From assembly GCA_002257235.1 (NCBI GenBank), contig NCGZ01000005.1, positions 1 through 33,200 of the forward strand: 33,200 bases of DNA. The letters run 5' to 3'. Both the position numbers and the translations under genes were made by a program. Under the pieces are notes generated by a model. The model worked only from the letters and a program-made list of their open reading frames with translations, was not told the DNA's origin and made no database searches. Below are positions 15,815 to 23,000 of this stretch, in pieces; the stretch's first letter is position 1, and the number at the start of each line of letters is the position of its first letter. This stretch comes from Alphaproteobacteria bacterium 16-39-46. GTDB taxonomy: Bacteria > Pseudomonadota > Alphaproteobacteria > 16-39-46.

Positions 15815-15832
15815 GTCGCAAAATAGAGCCAG

Positions 15833-15869
15833 ACAACCTCTTTTAGGGCTTTGGAAAAGGGTTGTTTTT
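15833..15869 (+). terminator. terminator of the AAA gene, inside the asnB 3' end
   Basis: ACAACC-T-CTTTT (15833-15844) pairs with AAAAGGGTTGT (15855-15865) with a one-base bulge, and Ts follow. The right arm lies within the last codons of the convergent asnB, so coding sequence and terminator share bases. Confidence 0.5.
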
Positions 15870-17789
15870 AAAATAACGTTGATGCCAAGCTTGATACATG
15901 AGAACACCCCATAAAGAATATTGCCAGTTTCGGGTTTGAGAGAGATGTTCTTCCCATCGTGTACGGATGGGCAGTGCATTTGAAAGCCCTGAGTCCTTTA
16001 ATGCCGTTAGAGAAAGAAGTTCATTTGCCCAGTCTTTGAGGTCTCCGCGAAGCCATTGGTCGATTGGAAGACCAAATCCTTGCTTGGGCCGATCAAAATA
16101 AGACTCTGGAACGTACCGCTTGAGAACTTGCCGAAGGATCCATTTCCCTTGATTTTGTTTCAGCTTAAAAGAAAGCGGGAGTGCAAAGGAAAATTCTGCA
16201 ATGCGGTGATCGAGAAGAGGTTCTCTTGCCTCCAAGCTATGCGCCATGCTGGCTCTGTCCACTTTTGTAAGGATGTCATCGGGCAGATACAACGAAATGT
16301 CGGTCAATTGCATGGCTTCTGTAAAATTTTGTGCGCTTGAAAATATCTTCTTAAGACTTTCACTAAAAGAAGCGCGATGTCCTGTAATGAGTTCAGCTTC
16401 TTTCGGTGAAAAATGAATGAGGAGGGAATGATAAATCTCGAAAGGACTTTGCATCATAATAAGATCAGAAAGTTTGTTGAGCTTATGGGAGAGATGGGTT
16501 TGAGAAGAAAAAATTTGGACAAGCTTTTCGAGATGCGGTTTTGCAGCGACGCGCAAGAGTGCTGAAAGAGTGGGGCGAAGAGAGACGGGGAAGAATCTGA
16601 GGAGGTTTTTAAGTGAGTTTCCAACGCCATAGCGGGTATATCCGCAAAAGAATTCATCTCCGCCATCCCCTGAAAGGCTTACTGTGACGTGCTCTCGGGC
16701 CATTTTGCTGACAAGAAAGGTCGGGATCTGAGAAGAATCTGCAAAAGGTTCATCATAAAATTCAGGGAGATTGGGAATAATTTCCAAAGCATCTTTCTCT
16801 CTCAGGATATATTCAAAATGATCTGTTCCTAGGTGCTCCGCAATTTTCTTTGCAAAAGGAGCCTCATTGAAAGTGTCTTCTGAAAACCCAATCGAGAAGG
16901 TTTTAATAGCATTTATACTTTGTTTTTGCATGAGAGCGACCACGAGGGAACTATCGATCCCTCCTGATAGAAAGGCCCCTAAGGGGACATCAGAGATCAT
17001 CCGGAGCTTGACGGCATCTTTCAAGAGAACCTCTAAATGATCAATGGTGTTGGTTTCAGAGAGCTTTAAGGGGTTTTTAAGGCCATGATGATATTTTTCG
17101 GTTAAATTCCAATAACAGGAGATTTTAGGGGTAAAGCTTGCATCTATAGAGACGATATGGCCAGGAGCAACCTTTTGAAGGCCCTGAAAAATGGACTCGG
17201 TTCCAGGAACGTAACTATAAACAAAATAATCTGAAAGAGCGTTCTGATTAAGGGTGCTTTTCCAAAGAGGATGGGGCATAAAGCTTCGGGGTTGAGACCC
17301 AAAAAAAAGAACGTTATTGATGATTCCATAATAAAGAGGCTTTACACCAAGGCGGTCCCTGACCAGAAAAAGACGCTGATCTTGCGTATCCCAAAGTGCA
17401 AAGGCAAACATACCAATAAATTTTGAAAGGGCGTCTTCAAGCCCCCACGCTTCGATTGCTGCAAGCATGACCTCTGTATCGGAAGATCCTTTAAAGGAGA
17501 CGCCTCTCTCTTCAAGTTCTTTTCTAAGAATGCCATAATTATAGACTTCTCCATTATAAGAGATGACGAAGCGTTTGGAAGCCGATACCATGGGTTGATT
17601 CCCTGTATCGTTTAAATCAATAATGGCAAGACGCAAATGAGCAAAGACAAGCCCATTTCTTTCATCTGTCCAAAATCCGGTTGAATTGGGCCCTCGAAAA
17701 GAAATCTCATGGGCCATTAACGCGGCTGTTTTTTCAAGAGACTCTTTTGCCAAAGGAGAACGGCTCCAAAAACCTGTAAATCCACACAT
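15843..17789 (-). CDS. asnB: asparagine synthase (glutamine-hydrolysing), AsnB type
   Basis: The enzyme moves the amide nitrogen of glutamine to aspartate with ATP. The N-terminal class II glutaminase begins MCGFTGFW, so Cys2 is the nucleophile after Met removal; FRGPNSTG, RLAIIDL and YNGEVYNY follow. The synthetase domain carries the ATP-pyrophosphatase loop LSGGIDSS near residue 275 and SGDGGDEFFCGYTRY. At 648 residues it is in the long AsnB class found in Bacillus and in polysaccharide clusters, where related enzymes amidate uronic acids. A role in asparagine supply is the default; a sugar-modifying role is possible. It stands alone, convergent with the AAA gene and divergent from the permease. 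An AGAGG site is 11-12 bases before the ATG. Confidence 0.92.
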   Translation of the reverse strand: MCGFTGFWSRSPLAKESLEKTAALMAHEISFRGPNSTGFWTDERNGLVFAHLRLAIIDLNDTGNQPMVSASKRFVISYNGEVYNYGILRKELEERGVSFKGSSDTEVMLAAIEAWGLEDALSKFIGMFAFALWDTQDQRLFLVRDRLGVKPLYYGIINNVLFFGSQPRSFMPHPLWKSTLNQNALSDYFVYSYVPGTESIFQGLQKVAPGHIVSIDASFTPKISCYWNLTEKYHHGLKNPLKLSETNTIDHLEVLLKDAVKLRMISDVPLGAFLSGGIDSSLVVALMQKQSINAIKTFSIGFSEDTFNEAPFAKKIAEHLGTDHFEYILREKDALEIIPNLPEFYDEPFADSSQIPTFLVSKMAREHVTVSLSGDGGDEFFCGYTRYGVGNSLKNLLRFFPVSLRPTLSALLRVAAKPHLEKLVQIFSSQTHLSHKLNKLSDLIMMQSPFEIYHSLLIHFSPKEAELITGHRASFSESLKKIFSSAQNFTEAMQLTDISLYLPDDILTKVDRASMAHSLEAREPLLDHRIAEFSFALPLSFKLKQNQGKWILRQVLKRYVPESYFDRPKQGFGLPIDQWLRGDLKDWANELLSLTALKDSGLSNALPIRTRWEEHLSQTRNWQYSLWGVLMYQAWHQRYFKNNPFPKP

Positions 17790-17906
17790 AAAATTTTTAA
17801 CCTCTCAGTATATTTGACCATATTTGGATGAGCGTATCATAGAGAGAGAGCTCTTTTTTTTTTAAAAAGAAAAAAGTAGAAACATATTTGAATTCTATTT
17901 AGCCTC

Positions 17907-17935
17907 TTGACCATTTTAAGAAACAGCGTCAAAAT
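17907..17935 (+). promoter_or_regulatory. possible promoter for the permease-amidase-giant protein run
   Basis: TTGACC at 17907-17912 and CAAAAT at 17930-17935 are spaced by 17 bases, about 90 bases before the permease start. The -35 is near consensus and the -10 moderate. Confidence 0.42.
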
Positions 17936-18029
17936 TCTCGAAGATCTATATGGTTTGTATCATAAGTTTTTCATGTCCTAATCTATAACGAAAAAAAAGA
18001 ATTTAATAAATGAAAAAAAATATAAAAAA

Positions 18030-19235
18030 ATGATGAATCATCCTATTGGTCTTTATCAACAGGTTTTGAAAAACTTTGGCATCAAAAGAGAGAGAGATTT
18101 TTATTTATCTCTCTTGATTATGATACTGATGAGTATGATGTCATCTTTAACGCAGACATTTATTAATCTTGATCTTCATCAGTTTCATTTTTTTAACAAA
18201 AATATACTTTCACTTGATATTATGATGCCTTTTTTAGGGAGCTTTGTCGCTCTGTTTGTATTTCAAAGGCTCTTTCATATGTTTCGTTTTAAAGTTTTTA
18301 TGGGGGGTGCACTTTTTGGGATTGCGGTTGGATATGGACTTTTGATTTTTTTTGTAGAATCTGATTATAACTTTATCATCCGATTTTTTTTAGGATTGCT
18401 CTATAGCTTCATTTTTCTTGGACTCTACATTTTTCAAATGAAAATATATCATCTTCGTAATCGGGCGACTTTATTTTCTTTTACAATTTTGATGATGTCT
18501 CTTTTTTCTTCCTTTGGTGTTTTTTTAAATGGGGTCATTGTGGGATCGTCTCACATATTTGGTATTGGGATATTTTGTGTCTTTGGGGGTCTCTGGAGTT
18601 TGTCAAAATTAGAGACGAAAGAAGAGGATCCTTCATGGAAAAAAGATTTTTTATCCCCACATGGATCTATCTTAAAAGCAACGCTCAGACATCCAAGCTT
18701 TTTTATATTGATTTTTATTATTTCGATTGCTGGAACGGCGTTTCCCACATACTTCCCAATCTATGCTGAAGGCCTAGGGTTTACGGAAAGAGAAGCCTCT
18801 TTTTTATTCTCCTGTGTTCAATTGGCTGTTCTTTTTTTCATTCCCTTAGGGGGGATTTTAGGGGATAAGTGGGGATATGAAAAGACCCTGCTAGGATTTT
18901 CTTTTATTGCTCTCCTTGCAGGAATTCTTACATTTTGGGTCAAAAATGTAGAAACTCTTGGGGTGCTTTTTTTTATTGTCCGAGGCTGTCTTGCATCTTT
19001 TTTCGGTCTTATGATTGCTTGGATAGGCCGTGAACACTTCTTGCAGCATATGTCGACAAAGATTTCTGTTTTTTCATTCACGTATCGACTCGGATGTATT
19101 TTATCTCCTCTAGGAGTCGGATTCATCATGAAATATTATGGAAATAATGGGTTTCTTTTCTTTATTTTAGGAGGGGTATTCCTCTCCTTTTGTCTCCTTT
19201 TAAGAGACGTTTTTAGTGGAGAAAAAAAATCTTAA
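18030..19235 (+). CDS. MFS-type permease
   Basis: The 401-residue protein has about 11-12 hydrophobic segments throughout. A loop near residue 275 reads GGILGDKWGYEK, the MFS motif A (G-x-L-x-D-x-x-G-x-x-x). The substrate cannot be read from the sequence. A seven-codon ORF (MKKNIKK, 18010-18033) ends over the permease ATG with an ATGA overlap, and the start has no recognisable ribosome-binding site, so coupling to this mini-ORF is possible. The downstream amidase begins just after, in the same direction. Because AmpG is an MFS-like muropeptide importer often associated with AmpD-type amidases, uptake of cell-wall fragments is one hypothesis, but AmpG is longer with 14 segments and no specific AmpG motif is seen. 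The GC-poor, Phe-rich composition is typical of low-GC membrane proteins. Confidence 0.82.
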   Translation: MMNHPIGLYQQVLKNFGIKRERDFYLSLLIMILMSMMSSLTQTFINLDLHQFHFFNKNILSLDIMMPFLGSFVALFVFQRLFHMFRFKVFMGGALFGIAVGYGLLIFFVESDYNFIIRFFLGLLYSFIFLGLYIFQMKIYHLRNRATLFSFTILMMSLFSSFGVFLNGVIVGSSHIFGIGIFCVFGGLWSLSKLETKEEDPSWKKDFLSPHGSILKATLRHPSFFILIFIISIAGTAFPTYFPIYAEGLGFTEREASFLFSCVQLAVLFFIPLGGILGDKWGYEKTLLGFSFIALLAGILTFWVKNVETLGVLFFIVRGCLASFFGLMIAWIGREHFLQHMSTKISVFSFTYRLGCILSPLGVGFIMKYYGNNGFLFFILGGVFLSFCLLLRDVFSGEKKS

Positions 19236-19257
19236 AAAAAATCATAACCGGAAACAC

Positions 19258-19995
19258 ATGATTATTTCAGAGGATTTTCAATCTCAAAATTATAATGAGC
19301 GCGCGTCTAAATGTTTGGTTCAATATATTGTGATTCATTATACGGCCATGACGCATGCTGCAGAGGCTTTAAAATGGCTTTGTTCTCCAAGCTCGAACGT
19401 GAGCTCTCATTATTTAATTGATGAAAAAGGAGCGGTATTTTCACTTGTCTCAGAAAAATATAGAGCGTGGCATGCGGGAACGCCGAGCTATTGGAAAGGT
19501 CAAGTCGATATAAACAGCAGGTCTATTGGCATTGAATTGTCAAATCTCGGAAACCATCCCTTTGCATCAAAACAGATAAAGTCTCTCATTTTTCTTATCA
19601 AAGATATTCAAAAACGTTATGACATGAACCCTCTTGATATTCTTGGACATGCCGATGTTGCAGTCTCGCGAAAAATAGATCCAGGTCCTTTTTTCCCCTG
19701 GAAACAGCTTGCGTTAGAAGGACTTGGACGGTGGGTCTCTCGATGCGCTTTAAAGCAAAAAGAAAAACCTCCTTTAGAGATTCAAAAGAAACTTCAAGAG
19801 CTGGGGTATCATTGTACGCTTTCTGGTATTTGGGACGTTGAAACGTATTATGCTATACGGGCATTTCTTTTGCATTTCTATCCAGAATTATGGCTAAAAA
19901 AAGGTCAATTTCTGAAAGAGAGTCGAGAAGATTTAAGTCAAATAAGTGGGGGAATAGAGGATCTTTTAACGCGTCTCTTATTAGACGAATATTAA
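19258..19995 (+). CDS. N-acetylmuramoyl-L-alanine amidase (Amidase_2) with peptidoglycan-binding domain
   Basis: The zinc amidase cleaves the bond between MurNAc and L-Ala of peptidoglycan. The Amidase_2 fold shows metal ligands His27 (VIHYTAM), His131 (LGHADVA) and Asp141 (KIDPGPFFPW), with RSIGIELSN between. A C-terminal peptidoglycan-binding domain follows (about 170-230, LEIQKKLQELGYHCTLSGIW). The architecture resembles E. coli AmiD rather than AmpD, yet no signal peptide or lipobox is visible. The frame is open to a GTG at 19216, which would overlap the permease by 20 bases and add a Lys-rich extension; the ATG at 19258 has a weak GGA site and is preferred. It lies between the permease and the giant exported protein with no terminator, so the three may be co-transcribed. 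Confidence 0.88.
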   Translation: MIISEDFQSQNYNERASKCLVQYIVIHYTAMTHAAEALKWLCSPSSNVSSHYLIDEKGAVFSLVSEKYRAWHAGTPSYWKGQVDINSRSIGIELSNLGNHPFASKQIKSLIFLIKDIQKRYDMNPLDILGHADVAVSRKIDPGPFFPWKQLALEGLGRWVSRCALKQKEKPPLEIQKKLQELGYHCTLSGIWDVETYYAIRAFLLHFYPELWLKKGQFLKESREDLSQISGGIEDLLTRLLLDEY

Positions 19996-20043
19996 CCAAA
20001 TGGTCAAAGACAAACAAAATGAAAACAGGGGAGATATAAGAAA

Positions 20044-23000
20044 ATGGGGAGTTTAATACGGAAATTTTTATCTTCGGTTTTGAGCTTTATGCTTATTATT
20101 CAGCCTTTGAGCGCAGTCGGTCTCATTGATCAATTCCTTGAAAACTTTCCGCCCGAAGAAAGACTCAAGCCTTCTTCAGAGTATAGGTTTGTTCGCGTTT
20201 CTTTGATAAGTCATCCTGAAGATGATTTTTATGTCTCTCAACCTGTCGCCCGAAAATTCTTGAACATTGATATTTATGGAAATCCCTTAAAGGAAAAAGA
20301 GGAGTTTGAACGCGTATCTTCTCTTTTTTATGAGAAGACTGATCGAGAGCATTGGATTTTAAAAATACAAGAGCAAACTGTTCTCCGGTTTCTAAAAGAA
20401 TTGTGGCCTGGGTTTATTCCTGACGAGGAGGTAATTCGATTTTCAGATCTTATTTTTCTAGTCTCAGACGTTTCGATTTCAGACGACTTAAAGACAGCTG
20501 ATTTTGAAGAGACGTGGATTGAAAATAATAGAGCTTTTTTAACTTTTGTTGATTATGGGCTGATGGTGAAGAGGCAACAAGAAGAGGCGTCAAAATTTTC
20601 GCCGCTCGTAAGAATGATGTTGCCCGTATTGCCTGGAGAAGGGTGCCCGGATCCTATCCATGTAAGCAGGGTTTTTATAAGTTCTCTTTTGCTAAACCCC
20701 TCTTCTGCTCTGCCAAACAGTTTTTTAGACTTTGAAACAGCTTTTCAAAGGCGTGAAAATGGCACTGTTTTTTATGCAACGCATAGTCTGCTTCATGATT
20801 TTCATCGGCAAGACTATGATTACCGTTCGTTTTCTCTTTCAGAGGAGGTCCGAGACCGTTTTAAAACGCTCTCTTTTGATCGCTTAATCCTAACGTTATT
20901 TTCAAATCCGTGGACGTTGAGAGAGGGGAGACTCAGGTATTCAACGATATGGGATTTAAGAGAGAGTATGGAGTCTTTTCAAAAAATTCTAAGTGAAAAT
21001 CCTTCTCTCACCCTAGAGGTATTTTATGAAAAATTTTTACCTGATATTGCAGAGATTTATAAAAGGAGTCCGAAGGGGCCTGTTCAGCTTTGGAGAAAAT
21101 GGTTGAATAATATTCAGAGAGAATTAAACGAGCCGAGTCTCTATGAAAAAGCCTCTGAGGTTTACCAAAAATGTCTTCGAAAGATTTTTGATGTTTCAAA
21201 TTTAGACGAGGTTATTATTCTTTTTAATCAACATTGCGGTGATTTTAGGAAGAGGTATGGTGTGAAAGCGTCTGCTGAGACTCAAGAGAGAGCCTTTCCC
21301 GAAGAGCACCTTTCAAAAGAGTTACACCCTCTCATTTACCGCTTATTAAGCCATCCTAAAAGTCATTTAGATTCTTTTTTGTGGGCCTTTCATCTAGGGT
21401 TTGATGTGAATTATAGACCCCAGGGCGCGAAGAGTCTTTTGGAACAGAGTGTAAGTCGCGATGAATCTGAACTAATAAAGGTCATCCTGCGTGAAGGTGT
21501 AAATACCTCAGATTTTGAGGCTTCTTTAGAAGGATCAATCACAGAACAACGAAGAGTGTCTTTTATCACTTTAATCCAGGGGAGTACAAAAGATATCTGT
21601 CTAAGGCATCCAGAGGCAGCTATCTCTTGGTTTCAAAGGGTAAATTTAGCCCAAGATGAAGACCTTAAGATCTCTTTTAAAAAACTGATGATGATGGATC
21701 CTTATTTTGCCTGGCGTGTTGCACTTGAAGAGACTTTTCCTGGAGTTTATGAAGTTTATCATGGTGAATTAGAAAATACAGGCGGGGTTAAGCACTGTTT
21801 AGAAAGACGATTTAACTTGACTCCCCATGTCGAACGTTTAGATGCACGCCTTTTGGAGAAAGCGAAAAAATACTTGTCTGACAAAATGGATTTTAAGGTT
21901 CTGATGGGATTTTTAGAGACAGAAAAACAAGAACTTGAACGCGCTGCGAAAGCGTTTCTTGAAGAAAGACCGTGCGTTAAAAGACTAAATAAAGTGCAGA
22001 TGACCTCTCAAGAGGTTCAGCAGGCTCTCTTTGATGAGGCTCGATTTATCTATGAAGGAATTCAGAGCCTTGAGGAATTTTATGATTTAGAGATGGTGGC
22101 CCAATATTTTGTTAAAGTTAAGTTATGGACACCAAGCGATCTTAAAGATATTCATTTAAACCATCGAACCAATAAAGACAGAATAATGAATGCTGCAAGG
22201 GGGTATTTTATTGAAAAAAGAATAAAAACCTTATCTCAGGTTTGCTTTTTTCTAGGAGAAAGTCATTGTCTTTTTTATCAGGGGCTAAATTTTGGGAAAA
22301 GACGAATGTCACAGGGGGTGGCACCTTTTATTCCAGGTTCTGTCTTTGACGGACAAGAACAGGAGCAATGGACATTTAAAACGTCATCCGTCCCCCTTTA
22401 TGTGCAAAGATGCTCTTCTTTCCCAGGTCCTGAAATTGTTGCGCAGACTTTTTTAAATCAGCTCTTTAACAACCCCCCTCTTGCCGAGCTCCTTTTAATT
22501 GAAGGAAGTTGGTTTTTTGTGAGTCCTTTATTGCAGGGGGGAGAGGAAGGTCAGGAAGGGAGAGACTTAACAAAGTTAGATTCAAAAACAGGTTCAGAGC
22601 GATTCATTGAAAGTCTCCTGCTCGAGCCTCACAATCAGACCTCACGTGACATTCAGTTTTCTTTAAATCAAAATGGTTTTTATAGACTTCATCTCCAGGG
22701 ATGCCGTGAAAGGCTTTTTCAAATAAATCCCTCTCAAACATATAGTTTTCTTTTTGAGCATGAGGGCGTCCTTAGTCAAACGCTTGACTCCGCTCTTGTA
22801 GAGAGGCTCAAAAATATCAATCCTCTTGTGACTCTTCAGCAAGGACTTCAAGCTTCAGCTAAAATTCAATCGGAAATTTTAAAAACGCAAGAAGGATTAT
22901 TTCCTTTGAGCCTTGAAGAAATTGTTGCGTTTTATACAAGGCTATGTGTCCTCCAGAAAATTATTAAGGAGGCTTATGACCCCTCTCAACTCACTCATAA

